A DNA stretch of 64,000 bases from Cyanodermella asteris (lineage: Eukaryota > Ascomycota > Lecanoromycetes > Ostropales > Stictidaceae). This document shows, one piece after another, positions 21,494 to 32,856 of this stretch. Position 1 is the first letter of the stretch, and every line of letters begins with the position of its first letter. The notes beneath the pieces are model-generated. The model worked only from the letters and a program-made list of their open reading frames with translations, searched no databases and was not told the origin of the DNA. The stretch is taken from contig UYJD01000004.1 of assembly GCA_900618795.1 (NCBI GenBank), positions 489,732-553,731 of the forward strand, read 5' to 3'. The translations under genes were made by a program, and so were the position numbers.

Positions 21494-24124
21494 CTATATC
21501 AGAATTCGTTCGAAACTGTACTCAGGAACCTTTTTGCTCTCCATGCGACCGATCTCTCTGGCGCTTCTCGAAACTTTCTTCCCACCAGCCAGTTTTGTGC
21601 GTTCCGTTTTGGCTTTCTTCAACCCAAGGGGCAGCATAGATGCTTCCTTACTTTCAGCACCAACCGGAATTGGCACAATATCCGACGTTACGTTCTGTCT
21701 GTCGGCCTCTTCTGCCGATCGCGCGTACAGGAGAACCTCGTGGAGGACTGACTCAAGGAAAGCCGAGTTTTCGATGCCTTCAAGCGCGGCGTTGACTTCG
21801 GCCTGCATGTGCGCAACTTTTTCGGCAGTCTTGGAGGCTTCATCGTCCAGCCCGGATCCCACCAACCACGTGGTAGCGCCAAGGCTGTCAATCGCGCAAT
21901 TCAAGATCTTTGCCGATACGCTGACCTGGTTCGTCTGGGCGCTGAGATCGCTTTCGCCTTGCAAGTCGTCGTGGAGGTAGCGAGCTAGCCAACCCCCACT
22001 CGCCAGTTCCATTCGTATGTAGTCCACCAGAGTCAAGATCTCACTGCTGGACATTGCTGAGCGCAAAGCCTGCTTCACATCCTTGTCGTCACACAAAGTC
22101 AGTCTGGTCAGGCAGGACCCAAGGGCAGATCGTGCATTATGTGTCAAATCTTCCTCAGGGTCGGGATCAGGCCAGTCACCGGCAAACTCATCACTTGCTT
22201 CTCCAAATGCAGCCGTTCCATTCGGCATGCTCACGTCGCCATTGGTGTAGGTGCTTGAAGAATTTGTTATATTCGATTCGCCAGCTTCAATGGCCTTCAC
22301 ATGTTGCTTGCTCGCAAGACGTTGTACTGCCCTCAAACTTACAAGGAGGGCGGCAGATAGTTCCTTAGCCGAGAGCAGCGGCGCCGAGCTCAGGTAATAT
22401 ATCAAAGCTTGCAATGTCTCGTCATGTCTGCTCAAAGCGTCGACTATGGCCAACTCAGGAAGTCTTTGTCGGCGATCCAGCTTCCCCTCGGCTACAAGCG
22501 ACTTTTCGATATGAGAAATGGTCAATAGACCGTGTGTCAAAAGAAATCGGAATGTCTCGGGAGCCATCTTCCTGACCAGGAGTCGACAATTGTCGTTTCC
22601 GGAGACGGCTTCCACGTCGAAGAGTCCACATGCAGCATAGGCGACCAGAGCTGGCTGAGCAGCGTAACCTATGGAAGCCCCCTTTTTGTTCCCAGACACA
22701 GTCTGTAGAGCATGAAGCATTGCTTCATCGTAGGCCTCAATATCGGTGCCAGTAACGAGAGGCTCGAAGCGGCTTTTGATCTCGGAGGCAGCTGTCTGTG
22801 AGGACGCAGGAACAAGGCATTTTCCGAGGCTGCTGGTAGAGAGAGACATGTTGTTTGGCTTTATCGTAGCTCCACCCTGGTGGCTGTCTTGCCCGACTGC
22901 ATCTGCAAGACCGCCAGTCCGCCGTCTTTTTGATACTCGTCCGTTAGTGTTAAGATCATCTCCCAGGTTGAACGTTCGCAATGAAGAGTCGTGTATAGCG
23001 ATGACGGTTCCTGTTGTGTTGAAGTAATCGAGTAAATCCACTGGCGATGGTTCGCCGTGGTTTGACGGAGCTGGTACTGTGCCTTGCAAGTAGTTCCACT
23101 TGATGTCGTAAAGCGAAATAGAGTCTGCTGAGCCGATGGCGATGATGTGACGGGAAATGCGGGCAAATGATTGCGCCTCGGGAAAAGACATGGTCGTTTC
23201 TAGGCGCGCGACGAACCCGCTGAGATCGTAGACATGGAGATATGAGCTGGGTTGTTGTCGACAGAAAAAATAAAGCTTGGCAGTTTTGACGTGTAGCTGG
23301 AAGCATATCTGTGCATTGGCGGACTCCTCCGATATTGGTATCGGCAAAGAGCAGAGAGCCGTCGGTTGAGGGTCCAAGTGGAAGTATGCAAGCCGCAGAC
23401 CTTCAGAGACATGGCGAAGAATACAAGCCACAATCACGCCTCGGTCAGCGGGTAGATTGGCCGTAAGATCCTCCCTCCTGGTGAGTAGTGCTTGTCGTGC
23501 CTCATCCAGGGTAAAAGTCGTTGCATGTGCTACCAACTCGCCTGGAAACTGCACGGTCGGTAGCTGTCCTCGAAAGACGATTTGACTCAAGTCTGCAGAT
23601 AGCCAAGTGACTCCGCCATCGGCGTGAATAACAAGGATGCTATGTGCAGGCCTTTCAGAGTCGTTGGAAACATTCCCAGAGGGTATCGTCTGAATGCATC
23701 TTACAGGACTGGCAGGAGCATCGGTTGAGCCAAGTGCTTTTGTAAGCGTTTTCGACTCTTTGGTGGTCTCGCGTAGGCAGCTTATCCTGAGATTTCTCGG
23801 CCGAGTGTCGTGACCAGGTTGTGTTCTATGCGAGCTGGTGACCCAGTATGTGAAGCGTTGCTGTGATTGAGACGCGGTTTGTTTGACAAGGACAGATATT
23901 GGAGGACACTGGAAAGCCTCCCCAGGTGGCACGCCATGGCTGGTCAGTGCCCTCGAGTTCTGGGACCTGGTATCGAAGATTTCTATTCCAGACGAGTCGG
24001 TAGCAATAACGATTTCGGGCCTTTTCCTCTTTCCGCTTCGAGCGAGAGTGAAAGCAGGGCCAGACTGACGTGCAGCTGAGCGGCTGTCACCGATATTGGC
24101 GACAGTCTGCGGGTCTGCAAACAT
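21494..24124 (-). CDS. utp8: U3 snoRNP / SSU processome component UTP8
   Basis: A single exon of 876 aa from Met 24124 (MFADPQTVANIG); the frame stays open upstream to 24208, but that part lacks family character. The N-terminus has SGKRKRPEIVIATDSSGIEI and GVPPGEAFQCPPISV, typical of fungal Utp8. Beta-propeller-like repeats follow, then an alpha-helical C-terminal half (ELAIVDALSRHDETLQALIY), and the protein ends in a basic tail (KKAKTERTKLAGGKKVSRS). Utp8 belongs to the t-UTP/UtpA complex that binds nascent pre-rRNA in the nucleolus. MPP10, another SSU-processome protein, lies 18 kb away. It is convergent with the NIF3-like gene (38 bp between stops) and divergent from the ABC-F gene. Confidence 0.85.
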   Translation of the reverse strand: MFADPQTVANIGDSRSAARQSGPAFTLARSGKRKRPEIVIATDSSGIEIFDTRSQNSRALTSHGVPPGEAFQCPPISVLVKQTASQSQQRFTYWVTSSHRTQPGHDTRPRNLRISCLRETTKESKTLTKALGSTDAPASPVRCIQTIPSGNVSNDSERPAHSILVIHADGGVTWLSADLSQIVFRGQLPTVQFPGELVAHATTFTLDEARQALLTRREDLTANLPADRGVIVACILRHVSEGLRLAYFHLDPQPTALCSLPIPISEESANAQICFQLHVKTAKLYFFCRQQPSSYLHVYDLSGFVARLETTMSFPEAQSFARISRHIIAIGSADSISLYDIKWNYLQGTVPAPSNHGEPSPVDLLDYFNTTGTVIAIHDSSLRTFNLGDDLNTNGRVSKRRRTGGLADAVGQDSHQGGATIKPNNMSLSTSSLGKCLVPASSQTAASEIKSRFEPLVTGTDIEAYDEAMLHALQTVSGNKKGASIGYAAQPALVAYAACGLFDVEAVSGNDNCRLLVRKMAPETFRFLLTHGLLTISHIEKSLVAEGKLDRRQRLPELAIVDALSRHDETLQALIYYLSSAPLLSAKELSAALLVSLRAVQRLASKQHVKAIEAGESNITNSSSTYTNGDVSMPNGTAAFGEASDEFAGDWPDPDPEEDLTHNARSALGSCLTRLTLCDDKDVKQALRSAMSSSEILTLVDYIRMELASGGWLARYLHDDLQGESDLSAQTNQVSVSAKILNCAIDSLGATTWLVGSGLDDEASKTAEKVAHMQAEVNAALEGIENSAFLESVLHEVLLYARSAEEADRQNVTSDIVPIPVGAESKEASMLPLGLKKAKTERTKLAGGKKVSRSAREIGRMESKKVPEYSFERILI

Positions 24125-24954
24125 GTTGCCGAATTTCCCCAGACCACAGGTAACAAGTCGGTAACAGAGCGCCAATCCAAGGATAGGTGGATTGTGGAGC
24201 GCAAGCACAGCATCTTTTTTTCAGCATGGCGGCCGTCGCAACTTTTGATGCACGGACCAACGATTCGCGTGTTTCGGCACAAACTCCGGACGCATTGACG
24301 GAGTTTCGTTCCGACTCGCCCCTCTGAACGAACATTTGTATGCTGCCCACCATTGTCCCTGATCATCATACCTATCCACACGCCACTTCCCCTGTGTGGC
24401 TCCAGAAGAAGCTGTCTATGACTCTTTGGCTATCGGCGCTTCGGGTCTCTGAACCCTAATGCACACTTGCCACCCTTGAAGAGCTGCACCTCGCAGGATA
24501 GATTGAGTCAATTTGCTCTCGAATGACTCACGGGCCAGCTTGTTAATCAACTCTCCACAATTTGAGCTTCAAACTTCCCCCCCGAAGTCCCCATTGAGGC
24601 CAATGCTTGGGTCAAGGGCTTTTAGCTTCGCTCATGCTTGATCGCACAATGACACAGTGATCAAACGGCCGCCAATAGTCTTGTCTTGTCAGAGGGCATT
24701 TGGTCTCCAGCTCAGTGAAAATTGCCAAGCCGGCTGCCGGAACGAGTTTGACATTTCGAATAGGGGTCTGGCATCTGTGGACTCCATAAGAAACATAGAA
24801 TGGCCGTCTCTTCTATCGATAGATCTGCTGCATCTTGCCCCAGATCGCCAGATTCGGGTCGCTTGTTGACCTCATCGAACGCTTAGCATTCGACTGTTTT
24901 TATTCATAACTCCTCGAGAGATCCATCCACAAAGGACGGGCATTGGGTTGGAAA
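24125..24954. promoter_or_regulatory. Divergent promoter region, UTP8 (-) / ABC-F (+)
   Basis: 830 bp with no supported ORF. It contains AT-rich stretches and a C-rich tract near 24575. A shared promoter for two growth-related genes is plausible but is inference. Confidence 0.4.
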
Positions 24955-27361
24955 ATGGCTGACGCAGGGGAATCTTCCTCCATTGTGGCGACCTCTCAGC
25001 AGACGAGGTTCTTCTTGGCGTTGGAAGACCATGCAGCGAAAGAGGTAATTTCATGCTCTAGCTCCGCTGACTCCGCTGAATGGTATCACAGCTCGACATC
25101 AAAACGTTGAATCTCAGTATCATAATTGCCAAGGGATCGAGCAACCAGGCCAGGCAAGAGAAAGCCAAAGGCAAGGCAAAGAGCAAGGCCGACACTATCG
25201 AAATCTTGGTCGATGCCGAGCTCAAGCTGAGGGCCGGTATACACTACGGCCTTGTTGGGCGCAATGGCATGGGCAAATCCAGTACGCTCTCGATTTGCGA
25301 GCATCTGTGTCTTTGAACTGACAGAAGCCAGCTCTTCTGCGAGCTTTAGCAGACAAGCTCATCCCTGGAGTACCAAGAAAGATGAAAATCGCCATACTGC
25401 AGCAAATCGAAACAGACGAACAGCCTTCACGAGACTCCCAACAGGAGCGGAGTGTTTTGCAGCAGGTCGTGCACGGAGACCCGTATAGAAATGAACTCGT
25501 TCGCAAGACCGACGGTAGGAACGGCTTTGTATGACCATATCGACGTGAGCTAATATAGGCAGCCTTGACCGCAAGCTTAAATTCTGGCGATCCCTTTGCA
25601 CCTGTACGAGTTTGGAGGTCATTAAGAAATGACGAGCTTCAGTTTGAACTTGCTGAAGCTCAAAAAATGGCTCGGCTGCGGAGCGGTGCACGTGGAAAAG
25701 AAGCCCGCGAATTCCTGGTAGCGTTCGAGAAAAAGGTTGAGGCGTTCGAGCCACTTCTCAGCCAGACAAACGACGAGATCACTGCCGATATCCTTGAACA
25801 GGATACTAGATCCGCGGCCGATCTTCTCTCTGCCTTGCAGGCTGAACTTGACACGATGTCGCAGGCCGATGTTGAAGCCAAGGCGCGACAAGTCCTGAGT
25901 GGTTTAGGGTTCAAGGATTCTCAATTGGCAGTCCCCTTCCAGTCATTGTCCGGGGGCTGGCAGATGAGATGCCGTCTTGCAAGTACCCTGGTACAGGTCT
26001 CGGACATCTTGATCCTGGACGAGCCTACAAACTATCTGGACCTTTTGGGAATTTTATGGTTGCAGCAGCACCTTGAGTCGCTGAAAGAGACCGCGCCGGA
26101 CCGAATACTGATCCTCGTTTCCCACGATCGAGACGTCATCAACGCAGTCACCACAGATACGATAATTTTGCAGGACCAAAAGCTCACGTATTTCAATGGA
26201 AATGTGTCGTCATATGACAAGTCGATCAGGCACGAAATTCTTTACAAGTCGCGTACGCAGGACGCACAAGACAGACAGCGAGCACATATGGAGAAGACAA
26301 TCGCGAACAACATGAAAGTCGGGAAAAAGACCGGCGATGATGGGAAAATCAAGCAAGCAAAATCACGCCAGAAGAAGCTCGACGATCGAATGGGAATGCA
26401 GGTCAGTGGCAAAGGAACGCGCTTCAAGCTTAACCGAGACCTTGTCGGTTATCATCTCACCAGCCGAGGGGCGATCGAAATACCGGAGAAAGAGCGTGCG
26501 GTAACAATGTCCTTTCCACCTGTCCCGGATCTGCGCTTTCCTGGCTCGCTGCTTTCCTTGGAAAAGGTGTCGTTTCAGTACTCGAAAAAGGCACCTGCCA
26601 TATTTGAGAACGCAGATCTGGTGGTGCATAGAGGTGACAAGATTGGAATCCTAGGTCTGAACGGTGCTGGAAAATCGACCCTGATCAAACTTCTGGTAGA
26701 TGAGCAGAAACCCACGAGGGGAACGGCCACGACACACCCGCGCGTGAAAATAGGCTACTATTCTCAACACGCTGTCGACAATCTCAAGAAAAGCGGGTTC
26801 GAAAAACTGGAGGCTTCACCGTCCGGCATTAGCCCGGCGGAGGTCGGAAGCGCGTTAGCTTCTTTAAAAGAGCGTGCTGTTGAATTGAGCCAGGAAGTCA
26901 CAGAACAAGATGCGCGGGGCCTGCTTGGAAGCATGGGCCTGCCAGGTCGTGTTGCCACGGACGTTCCAGTCTCGAAGCTTTCAGGGGGCCAGCTTGTACG
27001 ATTGGAGCTTTGCCGGCTGCTGCTTGCTAGGCCGCATGTTTTGATACTCGACGAACCGACAACACATCTAGATTTGCCCACCGTGAAAGCACTGACAAGA
27101 GCGTTGGTCGAATGGGATGGCACTGTGATACTTGTATCGCACGACAGATATCTGATTCGATGCGTGGTTGAAGGTGATGCTATTGACGAACGAGATAGTG
27201 ATGAGGATACAAGTGAGGATGAGACGGAACCTGGGAAGGGTCAAATCGAAGGATCTCGACGTCTGTTGTACGAGCTCAGAGCTGGTAAGCTGATCCAGAT
27301 TGACGGTGTCAACACATGGGAGGCCAAGTTGGAGCGCAGATTAAAGAAGCTGGGGATCTGA
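24955..27361 (+). CDS. ABC-F family ATPase (soluble twin-ATPase protein)
   Basis: Model join(24955..25044, 25092..25281, 25332..25514, 25563..27361), 753 aa; introns are 47, 50 and 48 bp and all phases agree. The first ATPase has Walker A GRNGMGKSSTLLRALADKL, split by an intron inside the motif, signature LSGGWQMR, and Walker B ILILDEPTNYLD with VSHDR. The second has GLNGAGKST, LSGGQLVRLELCRLLLARP, LILDEPTTHLD and VSHDR. The linker between them is charged and helical (MEKTIANNMKVGKK). No membrane segment is seen. ABC-F proteins act on ribosomes in translation or biogenesis. The N-terminal domain carries a Lys-rich insert (QEKAKGKAKSKAD) before Walker A. It is not a clear match to New1 or Gcn20, so no gene symbol is given. 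Confidence 0.9.
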
Positions 27362-27992
27362 GAGTAGTTTGCGTACTGCATCAAAGCGATGCCATCGACG
27401 GACTTTCTGGTCGGCCTGTGCCCGAGAACCTCTAATGAGCAGCAAAAGTCTGTGATTTATGCAAGGGATTTAGCTCATAGATCTCGAGACACGCCACGAG
27501 AGTTGATCATCAGACCGTGTCTATATGGCGATGTTCGTTGTATCAGTGAATACTAGTAGTGTATGCACAAAGTGTTGTTCCGCAGTCGTTTGTCATGGGG
27601 CAATCGGCACAGATCGGATGTCCTCAATGAGCACGACCTGCGAATGTGACTCATATTTTGATGTCCCCATCCTCAATCTGCGATCGTGCCCCAAAGCAGT
27701 GAGCTGACCGTGACAGGGATGTGTGAGATGTAACTTATGTCATTGTGCAACTTGTGCTTTGCTACTTAAGCTTTGGCGGGAGGAAGCGGAGCACTTTAAG
27801 CTGCGCCGCAGCTCGAATCAAACAAATGCTGACGTCGTCGCTCTACAAATTGAAGAGCCGCATCCATGCTTTTGGAGCTATGATCCATTGAACCACAAAC
27901 AATCAATATATACCCTCGTTCAGCACTCAGAGACGTTTTTTGATAGCTTCCGAGAGCTTCAGACACCAGAACACCACCAGCAGACCCTCACA
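27362..27992. other. Intergenic before the COQ11-like gene
   Basis: 630 bp, no supported gene. Short open frames at 27525-27707 and 27723-28223 lack domains; the latter overlaps the true start in another frame. Confidence 0.45.
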
Positions 27993-28926
27993 ATGGCTGC
28001 GGCGCAACGCAAACTCGTCGTTGCCGGCGGAACCGGCTTCTTAGGTCCGCCACACCTGCACTCATGCTCCACGGCCGCGATACTGACTCAATCGAAACAC
28101 AGGCTCCCGAATCTGCAAAGCCGCAGTGGCCCGCAACTGGGAAGTCGTCTCACTATCGCGATCAGGGCAGCCCTCCTGGTCCGCAATCACCTCCTCGCGA
28201 ACACCTCCCTCGTGGGCTTCTAGCGTACGGTGGGAAAAAGCAGACATCCTCAAGCCTTCAACGTACGCACCCTTCCTGAAAGATGCAAACACGGTCGTGC
28301 ACAGTATGGGGATATTGCTGGAGGCAGACTACAAGGGGGTGTTACAGGGCAAAGAGTCGCCGTTCGCCGGACTGTTGCGTGCCTTTTCGGCGCGAAAGGG
28401 CGGCAGCACCAGAAATCCACTTGAACGAGGACAGGGAGACGATTTGAAGCCCGAAGAGAAGGACGGACAGCTCACATACGAGCTCATGAACAGGGATAGC
28501 GCGATTGCACTAGCACAAGAGAGCGAGAAGGCGGGTGTCAAGGACTTTGTCTTTATATCCGCTGCCGGCGGCGCACCAATCTTGCCTACGCGGTACATCA
28601 CGACGAAACGACAGGCGGAGGAGACGATTTCGGGGCAGTTACCGTCGTTGCGGAGTATCTTCATGAGGCCTGGGTTCCTTTACGATGCCAGTCGGTTGTA
28701 TACTGTGGCGTTGGCGTACCCGGTTTTCCCGATCAGTGCGCTGAATTGGATGATTGGGAAGAGGTTGACGCCGATTGCGGGGGCTGCGGTGGAGAAACCT
28801 CTCAAGGCGGATGATGTGGCGAGTGCCGTTGTTGAAGCGATTGATGATGAAGCTATTGCCGGACCGGTTCAGACGGAGCAGATCGAAGAGCTTGCGACCA
28901 GGGCATGGAGGAAGACGATGGCATAG
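27993..28926 (+). CDS. COQ11/YLR290C-like mitochondrial NAD(P)-binding protein (atypical SDR)
   Basis: Model join(27993..28044, 28103..28926), 291 aa. The 58-bp intron (branch tactgac) splits the nucleotide-binding loop: VVAGGTGFLG|SRICKAAV, a GxxGxxG Rossmann motif. Later segments are VRWEKADILKPSTYAPFLKD, TVVHSMGILLEADYKGVL, FVFISAAGG, YITTKRQAEETI (the YxxxK-like position) and RSIFMRPGFLYDASR. This is the pattern of the NDUFA9-related atypical SDRs that include yeast Coq11, a coenzyme Q biosynthesis complex member on the mitochondrial inner membrane. No strong presequence is seen. Confidence 0.82.
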
Positions 28927-30290
28927 ATTGGAAGCTCGCAAGTTACATATTGGGTATTGCGATCGGGGTCGTCAACATCGCAAATCACGCCTGCGACATT
29001 AGGCTTTCGGTCTCCGACTTTGACGAGAGATTGGCGAACATCGAAAGTGCCTCGGCCAGTTGGCGCTTTCAAATGTTGAGAAGCAACTCAAACGGATGCA
29101 GGCTGCGAACACGTACAGCCTAAGGAATTCTTCGAAGAGGCTTTCAAAAGCCAAGCAGCCGCTGCTAGCGACAATCTTCCTGGGAGCGTTTTCACTGGCG
29201 GACAAAGATGTATGATATCAGGGGGGAAAGAGCACCATTCGACCCAGAGTGGTTGAAAGCGAGCTGGCAAACGAGTTCTGCTTCGCTGGACGAGTCAAGT
29301 CTTCATTGTCTTGCGTGTGAGCGAGTACTGGGGCACCCATCTTCGATGCCCATTTCACCAGGCTCCGTTCTGCTCTTTGACAAAGCTTATACATATACGT
29401 CGACTACGTCATTCATAACTGTATCATTATTACTATGGATAGCTTGCTCAGATTCTCTGGATATGGTCCTCCTTGCTTCCGCATGTGTCTTTCGAACATG
29501 TTGGGAGTCAGCTCAGCCGGCACCAAAATCTCGCCGAGAAAGGGCGGACTTGGCAAAGCATCTCTCAGAGAAAGGAATGCGATGGCGATGTTCGTCAATT
29601 TAGACTATACAAAAGCCCAATGAAACGCATGTTTCGTATCGTGACCGTGAGCGGCTAAAGTTTGTGGCTCACCCTCACTAATATCTCATAATTGCTCAGC
29701 TTACATGCAGTCAGACACAGACGACGATGCTGAAAGTGTCAAAGGCTCAGTGAAGACGGGGATGTGTCCAGTCAAGCACAGAGTGTGAAGTGTGAAGTCG
29801 GAGCAGTGGCGGATGACGCAACGGATATGTATCCATCTCCGCTCCGCAAGTCGGCCACCGAAACTCCACTCCCTTACTACCACCAACTCCAGTATGACCG
29901 CGTTCGCCGGACACATTCGGCGATTTTGTCACGAAGGAGTAGCTTCTTACAAACATGCTCGAGTTAGACCTTTCACTCTCTACTGCGTTCAGCTTATGCA
30001 AAGAGGCCCTGTAGTAGACCCGCCGCAGGGATGCAAGCGATACAAATTCCTGTAACAGTGAACGAGGGGCATCCCACGCCATGATCATGGCGACTTGGGT
30101 TCATTTGTCACTGGGGATATAATTGATTTTTCCTCCACTCGTGACTTTTCAGTTTTTCGCTCACTCGTCCTTCATAACCTGAGCCTCTATCCTGATACCA
30201 AGCACAAGCCTTCCCGGCTTTCCTTCTAACAGGGCGTGGAACAAATTCTTAATCAATTTGGACACGACAAAGACTGTCAAATTTTCCAAA
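28927..30290. other. 1.36 kb intergenic region
   Basis: Several small open frames without recognisable domains. Splice-like signals near 29648-29699 (gtgagc ... ctaat ... ctcag) precede a short ATG frame at 29705, but I cannot build a supported gene. The final about 60 bases before 30291 are the AKR leader. Confidence 0.4.
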
Positions 30291-31313
30291 ATGCCTCCGT
30301 CTCTACCAACCCGCAAGCTCGGCAAGAATGGCCCCGAAGTGACCGCCCTGGGCTTCGGCACAATGGGCCTTTCAGTCTTCTACGGCGCCGTCGGCACCGA
30401 CGCCGAACGCCTCGACTACCTCGACAAAGTCTACGCCAGCGGCTGCATAAACTGGGACTCCGCAGACATGTACGGCGACAGCGAAGAGCTGCTCGGCAAA
30501 TGGTTCGCTCGCTCGGGCAAGCGCGCCGACATCTTCCTTGCGACCAAGTTCGGCCACCAGAAGCAGCCGGAGGGCGGATATAAAGTCGTCAACAACCCCG
30601 AATACATTCGCGAAGCGTTCGAGTCGAGTTTGAAGAGGCTGGGCGTCGACTCGGTGGATTTGTATTATTGCCACAGGTTCAATGGGCAGGTGCCCGTGGA
30701 GGATATCGTCGGGACGATGAAGGAGTTTGTGACGCAGGGGAGGGTCAAGTATTTGGGGATCAGTGAGTGTTCGGCAGAGACGCTCAGGAGGGCGCACGCG
30801 GTGCATTCGATTTCCGCAGTCCAGGTCGAATACTCGCCTTTCACGATCGATATCGAGCACGATCGGATCGGTCTACTGAAAGCGTGCCGCGAACTCGGCG
30901 TCGCGACGATCGCTTACTCGCCTCTGGGCAGAGGTATGCTCACCGGCGCCTACAAGTCTCTGGACGACTTTGAAGCCAACGACTTCCGTCGGGCCTTGCC
31001 CCGCTACTCCCCTGAGAACTTCCCCAAGAACCTCGAGCTGGTCGAGAAGTTGAATGTCATTGCTAAGAAAAAGGGCTGCACGGCGACACAGCTTTCGCTG
31101 GCGTGGCTGTTGGCGCAGGGCGACGACATCATTCCAATTCCGGGTACCAAGAAGGAGAAGTATTTGATTGAGAACTTGGGTGCTCTGAAGGTTGAGTTGA
31201 CGCCGGAGGAGGTCAAGGAGGTTCGGGCGGCGATTGAGTCGGCGGATGTCGCTGGGACAAGATATCCTGAGGTGGCTATGAAGGGTGTCTTTGCCGATAC
31301 CCCGAAGCCTTGA
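30291..31313 (+). CDS. Aldo/keto reductase (AKR13-type)
   Basis: A single exon of 340 aa from ATG 30291. The catalytic tetrad is visible: Asp and Tyr in NWDSADMYGDSEELLGKW, Lys in FLATKFGH and His in DLYYCHRFN. The NADP-binding segments VQVEYSPFTIDIE, TIAYSPLGRGMLTG and IPIPGTKKEKYLIENL match aldo/keto reductases of the YakC/AKR13 group. Length is normal for the family (320-345). These enzymes reduce aldehydes and ketones with NADPH in the cytosol; the physiological substrate cannot be told from sequence. The gene is GC-rich in its 5' half, as is common for highly used fungal genes. Confidence 0.93.
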   Translation: MPPSLPTRKLGKNGPEVTALGFGTMGLSVFYGAVGTDAERLDYLDKVYASGCINWDSADMYGDSEELLGKWFARSGKRADIFLATKFGHQKQPEGGYKVVNNPEYIREAFESSLKRLGVDSVDLYYCHRFNGQVPVEDIVGTMKEFVTQGRVKYLGISECSAETLRRAHAVHSISAVQVEYSPFTIDIEHDRIGLLKACRELGVATIAYSPLGRGMLTGAYKSLDDFEANDFRRALPRYSPENFPKNLELVEKLNVIAKKKGCTATQLSLAWLLAQGDDIIPIPGTKKEKYLIENLGALKVELTPEEVKEVRAAIESADVAGTRYPEVAMKGVFADTPKP

Positions 31314-31738
31314 ATGGAAAGCAGGAGTTGGTACCAGAGGTATGATTTGAGGTGATAGTAAGATATATACATGCATTGATAAACTTTAATCAAACATGTT
31401 CTCGCGATTGAATCGGAAAATAAGCTGCCAGCCCTTGGTGCCAGCATTGGTCGATGACCGGGCGCTCACTTGCTGGTCGATATCAGCGTCTGGTACTGTA
31501 TCCAAGCCTCTGGGTCCGAGGAGACTGCGAGACATAACAGCTTAGCGGACGGACTATGTCAGCCCATTGGCGAGTTCGCCTCTATAATTATCAAGGCTGC
31601 AGGCTCGTGTAGACTGCAGGTCAATTACGATATCCCGAACATCGTGCGGTCTACATATTCATGATGCAGCCCAAGATATGCTTACGACCTCAATTCTTTC
31701 CAACTACTCCCTCCACCAAAGCAGCTCCACCTGTCAAT
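31314..31738. other. Intergenic between AKR and broken hydrolase
   Basis: 425 bp; no supported gene, repeat or RNA. Confidence 0.45.
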
Positions 31739-32856
31739 ATGGCACCAAAATCACAGACTGCATCCGAACTCCGCTCTCTTCCCTCCCTCTCCGGCGCCGC
31801 AGCCGTTCCCACCGGCACACTCACCGGCCACGCCGAAATCACCCAACTCCCGCAACGGACCATATTAATATCCTTTACTCCTCTAAGGCCGCGGCCCGAC
31901 AAAGATTCTCTGCAATGACGGCCACGGCCCATCACTATCAAGCTGGAGCCGGCAGATACTGGATTTCGGTCTTTCGCAGCCAGAAAAATATACGTCCGGT
32001 TTCTATTCCTACCAGGAACTACGAGGGAAGCGCCGGATGGTGACGGATGGACTTGGACGACCCCGAGGGAAGGCGGCGGATGACGCGGTTGAGTTGATGG
32101 ATGGATTGGGGTGGAAAGGAGAGTGGGGGGGGGGACTTCAGGTCGTCGGGTTCAGTCTGGGAGGGTATGTGGCCATGAACCTTGTAAGTGATGAATGGAA
32201 GCACGGCCTAGGCAGGGAGGCGCGAAATCAGGGACAGAGCGGCGTTTCTTGTCTAGGTTTCAATGAGCATGCTGACTACCTACGTTCCAGGCGCTGCTCG
32301 TCCCCGGGAGACTCGCGTCTCTGACGTATCGCGGACCGCTTCGACCTCAAGGGTACCACGACCCCTTTTCATGGACACCCTCCCCCGAACCTCATTCTCG
32401 CGCTGGGAATGGCATAAGACAAAAGTTCTACGGCCAGCAACTGACCATACGAGCCCCGACGAAGGTGGGATCTTCCCAACAAACGGCGACGGGATCATTG
32501 CAGAGGACTTCATGGGCCCGGCTTCGAACCACACGAAGGGTACGATTTTGCAATTGCCAGGAGCGTATGGGCGCCGTGTTACTGCGGGTCAGCTTGCGCT
32601 GATCGGAAACCGCGTGGGAAGGGAGAGGATTTTGGTACTGCACGGATCGGCGGATCGGGCGCATGATGTTTCTCTCGCGTATAAGATGTATCGGGGCTTG
32701 GATGGAGAGGAGAAGGGAGGGGGGATGGTGGTCCTAGAGGATGCTGGGCATTGTGTTCATGTGCAGAAGAGGAGGGAGTTTAGGGATGCTGTTGAAGCGG
32801 TGATGAGCTGTAATAGTGCATCAGCGAAGGATGATGAGCGATACAATATCTGGTAG
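31739..32856 (+). pseudogene. Alpha/beta hydrolase, apparently broken
   Basis: Hydrolase pieces occur in the right order but in different frames. An N-terminal part starts at 31739 (MAPKSQTASELRSL ... GHAEITQLP). The nucleophile elbow VVGFSLGGYVAMNL is near 32145-32186. A gtaagt...ttccag intron (about 32185-32290) leads to LLVPGRLASL. A C-terminal frame at 32263-32856 has RILVLHGSADRAHDVS (catalytic Asp) and LEDAGHCVHVQKRREF (catalytic His). The expected HG-box segment between 31860 and 32090 is not recognisable, and LLVPGRL and the C-terminal frame do not join through any splice I can find. A run of 10 G (32125-32134) could hide a sequencing indel. A decayed gene is the simplest reading; an unusual exon structure is possible. 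Confidence 0.6.
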
